Assembly: GCF_900116555.1 (NCBI RefSeq)
Contig: NZ_FPAT01000010.1
Coordinates: forward strand, 1-64,000
DNA from: Actinopolyspora lacussalsi subsp. righensis
GTDB lineage: Bacteria; Actinomycetota; Actinomycetes; Mycobacteriales; Pseudonocardiaceae
Length of the DNA: 64,000 nucleotides
Direction of reading: 5' to 3'
The notes under the pieces are model-generated. The model was not told the DNA's origin. It searched no databases and saw only the letters and a program-made list of their open reading frames with translations. The position numbers and the translations under genes were made by a program. Below are positions 46,105-56,152 of the stretch, in pieces; the stretch's first letter is position 1, and every line of letters starts with the position of its first letter.

Positions 46105-46135
46105 GGCGGTGTCAATTTCTCGCGAAATCGCCGCC
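46105..46135. repeat. Short palindrome family 2, copy g
   Basis: GGCGGTGTCAATTTC-TCGC-GAAATCGCCGCC, alone. It is followed by a direct repeat of a 19-base unit, CACGGCACGGGGTTTCCGC, at 46147-46165 and 46166-46184. Confidence 0.75.
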
Positions 46136-46193
46136 TCGGTGGGTGGCACGGCACGGGGTTTCCGCCACGGCACGGGGTTTCCGCTACGGCCGT

Positions 46194-46451
46194 TCAGCTC
46201 TTGGCGCCTTCGACACTCCAGGACGGCGCCGGTGCGGCGGGCGTGGTTACCTCCTCCGGATTCACCGGCAGGTCCTCGCGGCCCACGCAGCCGCCCACCA
46301 GCCGAACGGCCTCACCGTTCGTCTCGTAGCTGCCGGGGTCGTCGCAACCGGAACTGACCACGGTGAACACGGCGACGGCGCACAGTACCGTCGCCGTTGT
46401 CAGTCCCGCGACCAGGGGTAGCGTGCCGGAAGAGGTACTCAGCCGTGGCAT
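46194..46451 (-). CDS. Small secreted or membrane-anchored hypothetical protein
   Basis: 85 residues. One hydrophobic segment (LPLVAGLTTATVLCAVAVFT) with a Cys shortly after (SSGCDDPG), which could be a lipobox-like site though it is not canonical, then a short extracytoplasmic part with a second Cys (LVGGCVGRE). ATG 46451 follows GGAGGC. Function unknown. Confidence 0.6.
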   Translation of the reverse strand: MPRLSTSSGTLPLVAGLTTATVLCAVAVFTVVSSGCDDPGSYETNGEAVRLVGGCVGREDLPVNPEEVTTPAAPAPSWSVEGAKS

Positions 46452-46636
46452 GGTGCCTCCAGGGGGCGGTATCGGTCGGTACGCTGACGACCCGGTCTTG
46501 GCGGTGTGGCGTCACCAAGCTTACCGAATCCGTTTTTCGAGTGGCGCGTTTCGAGTGAACGTCGCGATGCACTCGGTTACCGGTTTCCGGCGCGGGATTC
46601 GCGTGTGAACGGGTTCGCGGCGATTCGACCGTCCGC

Positions 46637-46750
46637 TTCGTACCGGCGGTTTCGTACCGGCGGTTTCGTGCCGGCGGTTTTATGCTGGCTGCTTCATGTC
46701 GGTCGGTTCGTGTCGCCGGTTCGCACTGACCGCTTCGGCTCGCATTGACG
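46637..46750. repeat. Degenerate 14-bp tandem repeat
   Basis: Units of TTCGTACCGGCGGT: two exact, one with a single change, then four or five progressively altered units. It lies in a gene-free stretch (46452-47056) upstream of the small secreted protein and after HPPD. No other gene supported there. Confidence 0.75.
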
Positions 46751-46994
46751 GTTTCGGCCGAAACACCGACGCCCGCCCCCGACCGAATCGTCGAGGACGG
46801 GCTCAATCGGTCATCACCCGACCTGAGACCGATGCTACTCACGTGACCGCCCTCTTCCGTGAGCAGCGATGCCGAAGCACTCGGTAGAGTGGCAACTTCA
46901 GCACTTCCGAGTGAAGTCGTTCGACCGTCGAGTGCTCGGTCACGAATCTCGCGAAACGTCATTCGTGTCGCCCGGCGTGTCGCACCGTTCGATT

Positions 46995-47033
46995 CGTGCC
47001 GCCCGCCACCGGCAACCGGTGGCGGGCGGCACG
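46995..47033 (-). terminator. Very strong hairpin after the HPPD gene
   Basis: CGTGCCGCCCGCCACCGG/CCGGTGGCGGGCGGCACG, a perfect 18-bp stem with a CAA loop, 24 bases downstream of the HPPD stop on the minus strand. Confidence 0.85.
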
Positions 47034-47056
47034 CGACGAGTGCGGGGCGAGCTCGA

Positions 47057-48394
<1,338 letters not shown>

Positions 48395-48430
48395 TCACCC
48401 TGTATCACCGAAAGATGTTTGGAGCGTGCT

Positions 48431-48922
48431 GTGACCACCACTTCGGGTGACGAGTCGCTGGACGAGTTGGACGCGCGCCTGCTGCTGTTGCTCTCGGACG
48501 AGCCCCGCCTGCCGGTGCTGGAGTGCTCCCGCCGGCTGGGCGTGGCGCGTGGCACGGTGCAGGCCCGCATGGACCGGATGATCCGCCACGGGATACTGCG
48601 CGGTTTTCCACCGGAACTGGATCTCGCCGCCGTGGGATACGGGCTGACCGCGTTCGCGGTGCTGGAGATCGCTCAGGGGCAGCGCGGTTCGGTGGCCGAG
48701 CAGCTGTCCGCGATAGACGAGGTCTGCGAAGTACACGCCACCACCGGACAGGGTGATCTGTTCGTGCGCATGGTCGCGCGGTCCAACGACGACCTGCAGC
48801 GCGTCATCGACCGGGTGGTGGCGGTAACCGGTGTGTTGCGCACTTCCACTTCCATCGCACTGTCCACACCGGTGCCTCCCCGCGTGCGCCCGTTGCTGGA
48901 GCGCCTGGCCGATTCCGAGTGA
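48431..48922 (+). CDS. Lrp/AsnC family transcriptional regulator
   Basis: 163 residues from GTG 48431. N-terminal HTH (LDELDARLLLLLSDEPRLPV, then the recognition helix GVARGTVQARMDRM) and a C-terminal RAM effector domain (VCEVHATTGQGDLFVRMVAR). Amino-acid-sensing regulators of this type usually act on the divergent neighbour; hppD lies 165 bases away, so tyrosine or phenylalanine is a reasonable but untested effector. Confidence 0.9.
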   Translation: MTTTSGDESLDELDARLLLLLSDEPRLPVLECSRRLGVARGTVQARMDRMIRHGILRGFPPELDLAAVGYGLTAFAVLEIAQGQRGSVAEQLSAIDEVCEVHATTGQGDLFVRMVARSNDDLQRVIDRVVAVTGVLRTSTSIALSTPVPPRVRPLLERLADSE

Positions 48923-49064
48923 CCGATCCGGGGCCGCTGCTCGAGGTGTCCCGCGACGCGGCGGGGCAACCCGCTCACGTGCCGATGTCCGTGCGGCGAG
49001 CGAGCCGCTCCGCGATGTGTTCCGGGAGGGGTTCGCGACGGGGAGGACCCGCCGAACCGAAGTT

Positions 49065-49088
49065 AACCGCCCCTGCGCCGGGGCGGTT
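49065..49088. terminator. Hairpin between the convergent Lrp and greA genes
   Basis: AACCGCCCC-TGCGCC-GGGGCGGTT, perfect 9-bp stem; could serve both genes. Confidence 0.6.
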
Positions 49089-49091
49089 GAT

Positions 49092-49145
49092 GGTCGTTAC
49101 CCGATGTCGCGGCCCCGGAACGAGAGCCGATGGGAGGTTCCGCCG
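49092..49145 (-). repeat. Half copy of family 1 (copy H)
   Basis: TGGTCGTTACCCGATGTCGC then GGCCCCGGAACGAGAGCC and GAGGTTCCGCC match the right part of reverse-oriented copies D and E. The partner arm is missing, so the nested hairpin cannot form; it looks like a deletion relic. Confidence 0.7.
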
Positions 49146-49181
49146 AGCGAGCAACCCGTCGATCAGACCGGAAAACCTCGA

Positions 49182-49670
49182 TCAGCCCTGGAACGGCTCC
49201 GCCTTGATCAGTGTCACCTGCATCTTGCCGCCGTTGGGCAGGTCGTACTCGCAGACGTCGCCCTCGGCGGCGTCCAGCAGAGCCTTGCCGAGCGGCGAGC
49301 TGGGGGAATAGACCTCCAGATCACCGTGGGCGCCTTCCTCGCGGTTGGCGAGCAGGAATTTCTCCTCCTCGTTCTCGCCCTCGAACCGCACGGTCAGCAC
49401 CGAGCCGGGACGTGCCACACCGGACTCGGTCGGAACGTCGCCGACCTTGGCGTTGCGCAGCAACTCCTGCAGCTGGCGGATACGTCCTTCCAGCTGGCCC
49501 TGCTCCTCGCGCGCGGCGTGGTATCCGCCGTTCTCCTTGAGGTCGCCCTCTTCGCGAGCTTCGTTGATCTTCGCAGCGATCGCCGGGCGCTCGGCCACGA
49601 GCTCGTCCAGCTCACCCTTGAGCCGGTCGTAAGCATCTTGGGTCAGCCAGGTCGCCTGGGTATCGCTCAC
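49182..49670 (-). CDS. greA: Transcription elongation factor GreA
   Basis: 162 residues from GTG 49670 behind GAGGAGTGG. N-terminal coiled coil with the acidic tip ([20 protein letters not shown], residues about 35-55) that reaches the RNA polymerase active site, and the C-terminal FKBP-like domain ([18 protein letters not shown]). It stimulates cleavage of backtracked RNA. Ortholog of Rv1080c by place. Confidence 0.95.
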   Translation of the reverse strand: MSDTQATWLTQDAYDRLKGELDELVAERPAIAAKINEAREEGDLKENGGYHAAREEQGQLEGRIRQLQELLRNAKVGDVPTESGVARPGSVLTVRFEGENEEEKFLLANREEGAHGDLEVYSPSSPLGKALLDAAEGDVCEYDLPNGGKMQVTLIKAEPFQG

Positions 49671-49847
49671 GGTCACCACTCCTCGTCGACTGCGGTTCCG
49701 CGTTCCGCGGACCGATAGCTTTCGCACTCCGAAGAGTTCGGAATGGAAAAACACGGCCCGTGCGGGGCCGTGCTGGTAGCGACAATAACACGAGTAAAGG
49801 GGTGTTGTGGGGTATTCAGCCGGTACCACCGGAGTGACGTGGCGAGT

Positions 49848-50315
49848 TCACCCGGATGGCCGTGCACCCTCCCGGAGATAATTCGGCACATCGTAGGAAC
49901 AGCCGAAAACCTCACCGGTAACCGGCTGCTCCGAGGTCCGCAGTACCGTCTCGACGTGGGTGGTCGTCTCCCCGGGTGGAAGATAGACCTCCTTGCGTCC
50001 CGCCTCCTTGCCCGAGATCCCACGGGAACGCACCACGCATTCCGCCGGCTCGGAGGGGTCGTCGCGACGCACCTCCAGCGTGATGTGCACGGTGTTGTCG
50101 TCGCGGAGGTCGAACTGGGAGGCCTTGCCGTCGATGGGGGCGCTTCCGAAGTTCCGGTAGCCCGCGACCGCGAGCACGATCCCGAGTGCCAGTACCAGCG
50201 CGCTCCCCAGCCACAACGGCCATCGCCGGTCGCGTCCGGAACCGCGCCTGCCGTACCTGCCCTCGGGAACCCCGTTGCCCGTTCCGGGCGAACCTGGCTC
50301 GGATGAACTCGTCAC
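49848..50315 (-). CDS. DUF4307 membrane protein
   Basis: 155 residues from GTG 50315. A basic, disordered head, one transmembrane helix (WLGSALVLALGIVLAVAGY) and an exported beta-rich domain with DLRDDNTVHITLEV, the DPSEPAECVVRSRG block and two Cys residues that may pair. Matches DUF4307; function unknown. Divergent from mca, upstream of greA on the same strand (Rv1081c-like). Confidence 0.87.
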   Translation of the reverse strand: MTSSSEPGSPGTGNGVPEGRYGRRGSGRDRRWPLWLGSALVLALGIVLAVAGYRNFGSAPIDGKASQFDLRDDNTVHITLEVRRDDPSEPAECVVRSRGISGKEAGRKEVYLPPGETTTHVETVLRTSEQPVTGEVFGCSYDVPNYLREGARPSG

Positions 50316-50512
50316 GGTCTCAGCCTCTCGACCTCTCCGGTGGTTCTTCCCCGCCGCGGTCCGTTCTCCTCCGCAGGGGGCTGCCGCCGGTCGACATCGA
50401 CGTTCGGGAACAATGGAAAGCGACCTGCGGTTGAGTATCCCTGGGGCGTACCGCCCGGAGTTCGCGGGGGCGGTACAGGTGTCGACAGCCAGACGGGAAG
50501 GGAATACCGGAC

Positions 50513-51394
50513 ATGGCGGAGAAACTTCGCCTGATGACTGTGCACGCTCACCCGGACGACGAGTCCAGCAAGGGGGCGGCCAGCACGGCTCGTTATGCGG
50601 CGGAAGGCCACGACGTGATGGTTGTCACCTGCACCGGAGGTGAAGCGGGCAGCATCCTGAACCCGGCGATGGACAAGCCGGGAGTGGTCGAGAACATGCC
50701 GGAGATCCGGCGTCGCGAGATGGCCGAGGCGGCGGAGATCCTCGGTGTGCACCACCGGTGGATGGGGTTCGTCGACTCCGGGCTTCCCGAGGGCGATCCG
50801 CCGCCGCCGTTGCCGGACGGGTGTTTCGCCAACCAGCCGTTGGAGTTGCCGACCGAGGAGCTGGTCCGGATCGTGCGCGAGTTCCGGCCGCACGTGGTGG
50901 TGACCTACGACGAGAACGGCGGCTATCCGCACCCGGACCACGTGAAGTGCCACGAGGTCTCGATGGCGGCCTTCGACGCGGCCGGTGATCCCGACCGGTT
51001 CCCGGGCGCGGGTGAGCCCTGGCAGCCGCTCAAGTTGTACTATGGGCACGGCTTCTCCAGGCGCCGAATGCAGCTGTTCCACGATTCGTTGCTGGAGCGC
51101 GGGCTGGAATCGCCCTACGGGGAGTGGCTGCGGAAGTGGGATGCCTCACGCCAGGATCCCTACGAGCGGGTGACCACGCAGGTCGAGTGCGCGGACTACT
51201 TCGAGGTCCGTGACGACGCGCTGCGTGCCCACGCCACGCAGATCGATCCGAACAGCAGGTGGTTCGCGGTCCCGCTGGACATCCAGCGTTCGGTCTGGCC
51301 CACCGAGGAGTACGAACTGGTGCGATCGTTGGTGGACACGACGTTGCCGGAAGACGATCTGTTCACCGGGGTGCAGGAGCGAGTGCACGCATGA
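50513..51394 (+). CDS. mca: Mycothiol S-conjugate amidase
   Basis: 293 residues. LmbE-type zinc hydrolase: HAHPDDE at residues 11-17 and HPDH later in [17 protein letters not shown] supply the zinc ligands and catalytic Asp. It cuts mycothiol conjugates of electrophiles to a mercapturic acid and GlcN-Ins. Length and the [13 protein letters not shown] segment fit Mca rather than MshB. Marks the host as a mycothiol-producing actinomycete. Confidence 0.94.
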   Translation: MAEKLRLMTVHAHPDDESSKGAASTARYAAEGHDVMVVTCTGGEAGSILNPAMDKPGVVENMPEIRRREMAEAAEILGVHHRWMGFVDSGLPEGDPPPPLPDGCFANQPLELPTEELVRIVREFRPHVVVTYDENGGYPHPDHVKCHEVSMAAFDAAGDPDRFPGAGEPWQPLKLYYGHGFSRRRMQLFHDSLLERGLESPYGEWLRKWDASRQDPYERVTTQVECADYFEVRDDALRAHATQIDPNSRWFAVPLDIQRSVWPTEEYELVRSLVDTTLPEDDLFTGVQERVHA

Positions 51395-51879
51395 CGGTGC
51401 TCGGTTACGCGGCGGTGCTCGCGACGGAGCGGCAACCGCTGGTCATGGTGGTGGCGCAGGACTCGGGTCCGGGAGTGCAGGAAGAGGGGGTCGGCAAGTC
51501 CACCCCGCTCGCGCTGTTCCTGATCCTGGTGCTGCTGATCGCGGTCGTCTTCCTGGCCCGATCCATGACCAGGCGGCTCGGCAAGGTTTCCACCCGGTTC
51601 GACGAGCAGCGCGCCGCCGCGGCGGCGCCGAAACGCGTCAAACGTGCCGAGGCCGCTCGCCTGGCCCGACAGCAGGAAGCCGGGGTCGCCGACGGGGCCG
51701 CCGAGCGAACCGAGGACTCCGACTCGTCCGCCGTTTCCGAGGAGCCGGGACGACATCCCGGCCCCGAGGCTTCCGGCCCCGAGGCTCCCGGCGGCGGGCT
51801 TCCCGACGACAACGCCCCGACGGACGACTCGGCGGGGGACGACGCCGCGGAGCGTCGTGAGCGGGGGCGTGCGGACTGA
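51391..51879 (+). CDS. Single-pass membrane protein (Rv1083-like)
   Basis: 162 residues from ATG 51391, overlapping the mca stop by ATGA. An extracellular N-terminus, one helix ([19 protein letters not shown]), a basic cytosolic segment with predicted coil ([20 protein letters not shown]) and a Pro/Glu/Asp-rich tail. Tight coupling to mca is conserved, suggesting a shared but unknown role. Confidence 0.75.
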   Translation: MTVLGYAAVLATERQPLVMVVAQDSGPGVQEEGVGKSTPLALFLILVLLIAVVFLARSMTRRLGKVSTRFDEQRAAAAAPKRVKRAEAARLARQQEAGVADGAAERTEDSDSSAVSEEPGRHPGPEASGPEAPGGGLPDDNAPTDDSAGDDAAERRERGRAD

Positions 51880-51923
51880 GCGGATCTTTCCCGTCGAGTG
51901 GTCGCGGGAAATCACGTTCGTAT

Positions 51924-51963
51924 CCGCGTGGAACGGACCGCACGAGTGGTCCGTTCCACGCGG
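51924..51963. terminator. Bidirectional hairpin between convergent genes
   Basis: CCGCGTGGAACGGACC/GGTCCGTTCCACGCGG, a perfect 16-bp stem with an 8-base loop, six bases before the Pnkp stop. Confidence 0.8.
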
Positions 51964-51968
51964 CGTGG

Positions 51969-54599
51969 TCACAACCGGGGGTCCACCGGATCCGATTCGA
52001 GCGCCAGCACGGCGGAGACGCACTCGTGCAGCCGCCACAGTGGTTCACCGTCGGCGAGGCGATCGAGCGCTTCGAGCCCCAGGCCGTGCTCCCGCAACGC
52101 GAGCGATCGCTTCCTGCCCAGTGAGCGCTTCCGCAGCCGCTCCAGGTTGTGCGGCTCGGTGTACTCCGGCCCGTAGACCAGCCGCAGGTACTCCCGGCCC
52201 CGCACCTTCACCCCGGGCTGGACCAGCCCGTTCCGGCCGCGCGGTGCCGCCGTGCGCGGTTTGACGACCATGCCCTCCCCGCCCTCGGCGGTCAGCTCCT
52301 CCCACCAGGCGGTGGCCGCGGCCACCGAGCCGGCGTCGTCGATGTCGACCGCGCGTCGTCGAGTCGTGCGGAACAGCCCCGGATCCGCCTCGGCGAGCCG
52401 GTCGGCGGTTGTCAGGTGCCACTCCTGCTCGGTTTCGCGATACGCCCGTCCCTCGCTCGCCAGGACCCGGAACGGTGCGAGCCGTATCCCCTCGGTTCCG
52501 TCCACGGGGTGGCAGTACGAGCGGTAGGCCGTGCGGAAGCGCTCGACATCGGTTTGCCTGGCCTCGAACCTGGTTCGCAACGCGGCCACGTCGAGCCCGC
52601 GCCGCTCCGCCTCGCGCAGACCTCGCAGCGTGCTCCGCAACGTGCTGTCGCCTGCCGTGGCCGTGCCCGCGTACCGCTCGTCGATCAGACCCGCCGCCTT
52701 GGCGTTCCAGGGCAGCAGCTCCGTGTCCAGCAGTAACCAGTCGGTGTCGAGTTCCTGCCACAGGCCGGTCCGGCCCACGGCGGCGTGGACTCGCGCGAGC
52801 AGCGTGGCCGAGGTCGTCTCGTCGAAGAACGCCCGCCCGGTGCGGGTGTGGATCGTTCCCGGCGTGTCCGGCGGACGGGGTTCGATTCCGAACCTTTCCC
52901 GCGCGGTCCGGTCGTCGCGGCACAGCAGCACCACGGCGCGCGAGCCCATGTGCTTCTCCTGGCACACCAGCTCCCGCACCCCCTGGTGCCGGTAGTCGGC
53001 GAAGGCCCGTTCCGGGTGCTCCAGCAGCTCGCCCTCGGTCACCGTGGAGCAGGGCGGCATCGTCGGCGGCAGGTACAGCAGCAGCCGGGGATCGATCGCG
53101 AGTCTGCTCAGCACCTCCAGGGCGGCGGCGGACTGCTCGGCACCGATCGTCACCCGGCCGTGATGACCGGTGTGCACCACGCGGCGCCCGGAGACGTCCC
53201 CCAGATCGAGCGTTCCCGGTTCGCGTCGCGGGGTCCGCTCGGCGGGATCTTGCCGCTCGTTCCCGTCCCGGTCGGTCGACTCGTCGTTCCGCGGCGGACG
53301 TGCCGGTTCGCTGTACACCCGCTCCGCCGATACCGACACCGTCTCCCGCTCCGGGTAGCGCAGCGCGGTGAGCTCCCCACCGAACACGCATCCCGTGTCC
53401 AGGCACATCGTGTTGTTGATCCACTCGGCCGCGGTCACCGGGGTGTGGCCGTACAGCACCGTCGCGCTGCCCCGGTACTCCTTGGCCCAGGGATAACGCA
53501 CCGGCAGCCCCCACTCGTCGGTCTCGCCGGTGGTGTCGCCGTACATCGCGAACGCGCGCACCCGTCCGGAGGTCCTGCCGTGGTAGCGCTCCGGCAGCCC
53601 AGCGTGTGCCACGACCAGGTTCCCGCCGTCCAGCACGTAGTGGGCGATCAGTCCGTCGCAGAAGTCGCGGGCACGTCGTCGGAAGTCCGCGCCCAACTCG
53701 TCGAGCTGATCCAGCGTCTCCCGCAGCGAATCCGGGATCCGCACCTTGCGGCCGTCGAGCGCCTTGACCAGTTTGTGCTCGTGGTTGCCGATGATCACCA
53801 GCGCGTTGCCCGACTCGACCATGCCCATGACCAGCCGGAGCGTGCCCGCGCTGTCCGGCCCCCTGTCCACCAGGTCACCCAGCAGTATCGCGCGCCTGCC
53901 CCTCGGGTGTTCGGCGTCGACCGCGTTCCCGTCGGCATCGTGCCGCAGCCGGTATCCGAGCTCGGTCAGCAGTGCTTCCAGCTCGACACGACAGCCGTGC
54001 ACGTCGCCGATCACGTCGAACGGGCCGGTGTCGGCGCGGCGGTTGTTGAACAGCTTGGTCCACCGCGGTTCCGCGGAGTCCACTTCGGATTCGGAACGGA
54101 GCACGTGCACCCGCCGGAACCCTTCCCGCCGCAGTCCCTTCAGCGAGTGGCGCAGGTCCTTGCGCTGCCGCCGCACCACACCCGGATCCGGGGCCTCCGG
54201 GCGCTCGGCGTTGCGCCGCAGGCATAGGCTCTCGGGCATGTCGAGCACCACGGCGACCGGCAGCACGTCGTGCTCCCGGGCGAGCCGGATCAGCGACTGC
54301 CTGGCGTGGTTGTGCACGTTCGTGGCGTCCACGACGGTCACCCGGCCCGCCGCCAGCCGCTTGCCCGCGATGTGGTGCAGCACGTCGAAGGCGTCGGCCG
54401 TCGCGTCCTGGTCGGTGGGGTCATCGGCCACCATCGCCCGGCAGTGATCGCTCGACAGCACCTGGGTGTGCGGGAAGTGCCTGGCGGCGAAGGTGGACTT
54501 GCCGGAGCCGGAAGCACCCACGAGCACGATCAGCGCGAGCTCGGGAAGATCCAGCTCCGTCACCGTCGAATTCGCGCTCGCGTCCTCGGTCTCGGTCAT
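51969..54599 (-). CDS. pnkp: Polynucleotide kinase-phosphatase (bacterial Pnkp)
   Basis: 876 residues with the three Pnkp domains in order. Kinase: P-loop GASGSGKST at 28-36. Metallophosphatase: GDVHG 198-202, GDLVDRG 241-247, GNHEH 271-275 and GHTP 384-387. Ligase-like adenylyltransferase: Lys549 in QEKHMGSRA. An Arg/Glu/Asp-rich linker of about 45 residues joins phosphatase and ligase. It heals 5'-OH and 2',3'-cyclic phosphate ends and, with Hen1, repairs cleaved RNA. Start ATG 54599 overlaps the hen1 stop by four bases. Confidence 0.95.
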   Translation of the reverse strand: MTETEDASANSTVTELDLPELALIVLVGASGSGKSTFAARHFPHTQVLSSDHCRAMVADDPTDQDATADAFDVLHHIAGKRLAAGRVTVVDATNVHNHARQSLIRLAREHDVLPVAVVLDMPESLCLRRNAERPEAPDPGVVRRQRKDLRHSLKGLRREGFRRVHVLRSESEVDSAEPRWTKLFNNRRADTGPFDVIGDVHGCRVELEALLTELGYRLRHDADGNAVDAEHPRGRRAILLGDLVDRGPDSAGTLRLVMGMVESGNALVIIGNHEHKLVKALDGRKVRIPDSLRETLDQLDELGADFRRRARDFCDGLIAHYVLDGGNLVVAHAGLPERYHGRTSGRVRAFAMYGDTTGETDEWGLPVRYPWAKEYRGSATVLYGHTPVTAAEWINNTMCLDTGCVFGGELTALRYPERETVSVSAERVYSEPARPPRNDESTDRDGNERQDPAERTPRREPGTLDLGDVSGRRVVHTGHHGRVTIGAEQSAAALEVLSRLAIDPRLLLYLPPTMPPCSTVTEGELLEHPERAFADYRHQGVRELVCQEKHMGSRAVVLLCRDDRTARERFGIEPRPPDTPGTIHTRTGRAFFDETTSATLLARVHAAVGRTGLWQELDTDWLLLDTELLPWNAKAAGLIDERYAGTATAGDSTLRSTLRGLREAERRGLDVAALRTRFEARQTDVERFRTAYRSYCHPVDGTEGIRLAPFRVLASEGRAYRETEQEWHLTTADRLAEADPGLFRTTRRRAVDIDDAGSVAAATAWWEELTAEGGEGMVVKPRTAAPRGRNGLVQPGVKVRGREYLRLVYGPEYTEPHNLERLRKRSLGRKRSLALREHGLGLEALDRLADGEPLWRLHECVSAVLALESDPVDPRL

Positions 54600-55993
54600 G
54601 ATGTCGCGTCCCTCTCGGAGAGGTCGTTTCGGGTGAACACGGCCAGCTGGGTGGGCTGTCCGAGCCGCCGGTCCGCTTCGCCGATACCGCTCGACGTGGC
54701 GGTGTAGCCGTGGGTGCGCGCCACCCGCCGCGTCCACTCCGCGAACTCGGCACGGTCGAACTCGAAACGGTGATCGGGATGGCGCATCCCACCGGCCAGA
54801 TCCGGATAGTGCGAGTTGTACTCCGAGTTCGGGGTGGTCAGCACCACCCGGGCCGGGCGCGCGTGCCCGAACACCGCGTGTTCCAGCGCGGCCAGCCGTT
54901 CCGGGTCGACGTGTTCGATCACTTCCATGAGCACGGCCGCGTCGTAGCCCACCAACCCCGAGTCGGTGTAGGTCAGCGCGGACTGCCGAAGTCGGATCCG
55001 GTGGTTCTCGCGTTCCGAACGCCGCTCCAACCGCAGGGTGCGCTCGGCGGCCCGCAACGCGCGGGTGGAGACGTCCACCCCCAGGATCTCGCCGAACTCC
55101 GTGTCGTCGAGCAGGTCCCGCAGCAGTTTGCCGTCGCCGCAGCCCAGATCGACCACCGAGCGGGCCCCGGTCGTGCGCAGCACTTCCAGCACGGCGGCCC
55201 GGCGCTGCGCCGCCAGCGGGCGCGTCTCGGTGGTGCCGTCGTCGTGGTCGGTGCCCTCGTCAGCGGTGAGCCGCCGCAGCGCCTCGTCCACCAGCGGCCG
55301 CGCGTGCACCAGGTAGCGCCCGCTGATCAGCTCCCGCTCGGGGTGGCCCGCCAGCCAGGCCCCGCCCGCGCGCAGCAGTTTGTCGATCTCGTCCTGGCCG
55401 ACCCAGTAGTGCTTGGCGTCGTCGAGTACCGGCAGCAGCACGTAGAGCTGGTTCAACGCTTCGGAGACGGTGTGCTCGCCGCGCAGCGTCAGTCGCCCGT
55501 ACCGGGTCTCACCCCGGTCCGGGTCGTGCAGCACCTCGTGCTCGACCTCCCAGCCCAGCGGTTCGAACAGGCGGCGCGGCAGTTCCCGGTCCCGGCCGTG
55601 CGGCACGGCGGGCAGTTCGATCCGCAGCGGTACCGCTCGGGTGACCAGTTCGGGCCGTGCCTCGCAGCGGGCCGCCAGCGCGGTCCGGAACACCCTGCCC
55701 AGCGCCACCGCCAGCAGCGAGGAGGCCACGTAGGGGCGGTCGTTGACGTAGGGGCCCAGCGCCCACGAACCGCCCTGGCGGGCCTGCCGTGCCAGCTCCA
55801 CCGGATCGGTCTCCAGCAGCAGCGCGGCGGTGCAGTCGTGCTCGTCGGCGCGCGGGTAGTACACGTGCGCCCTGCCCGCCGTCACGTCGAAGGACTGCGC
55901 CCGCTCGGGGTGCTTGTGCAGCAGGAACCCCAGGTCGCTCGCCGGTCGCTCCCCCATGGTGGTGCTCAACGTCAACAACACGGGCACCAGCAT
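54596..55993 (-). CDS. hen1: 3'-terminal RNA ribose 2'-O-methyltransferase Hen1
   Basis: 465 residues from ATG 55993. The N-terminal domain (LGFLLHKHPERAQSFDVTAG, residues 21-240) is the bacterial Hen1 part that activates the Pnkp ligase. The C-terminal methyltransferase has the SAM site VDLGCGDGKL (281-290) and the metal ligands E357, E360, H361 (EVIEH) and H405/H408 (MRHPDHRFEF). It methylates the 3' terminal ribose of broken RNA before ligation, blocking re-cleavage. First gene of the RNA-repair operon. Confidence 0.95.
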   Translation of the reverse strand: MLVPVLLTLSTTMGERPASDLGFLLHKHPERAQSFDVTAGRAHVYYPRADEHDCTAALLLETDPVELARQARQGGSWALGPYVNDRPYVASSLLAVALGRVFRTALAARCEARPELVTRAVPLRIELPAVPHGRDRELPRRLFEPLGWEVEHEVLHDPDRGETRYGRLTLRGEHTVSEALNQLYVLLPVLDDAKHYWVGQDEIDKLLRAGGAWLAGHPERELISGRYLVHARPLVDEALRRLTADEGTDHDDGTTETRPLAAQRRAAVLEVLRTTGARSVVDLGCGDGKLLRDLLDDTEFGEILGVDVSTRALRAAERTLRLERRSERENHRIRLRQSALTYTDSGLVGYDAAVLMEVIEHVDPERLAALEHAVFGHARPARVVLTTPNSEYNSHYPDLAGGMRHPDHRFEFDRAEFAEWTRRVARTHGYTATSSGIGEADRRLGQPTQLAVFTRNDLSERDATS

Positions 55994-56152
55994 GCCTCGC
56001 GGCGCGTGCCGCACGCAGCCGATTTCCGGTGCCGACCGGCCTGGGCCCCGTCCCCCGGGTGGTTCGCCGGACTCCGGAACGAATCCGAGCGGGGGAGCTC
56101 GATCACGAGCTCTCGGTGTTCGCGCCGAGGACCGAGCTTTACGATAAGGCCG

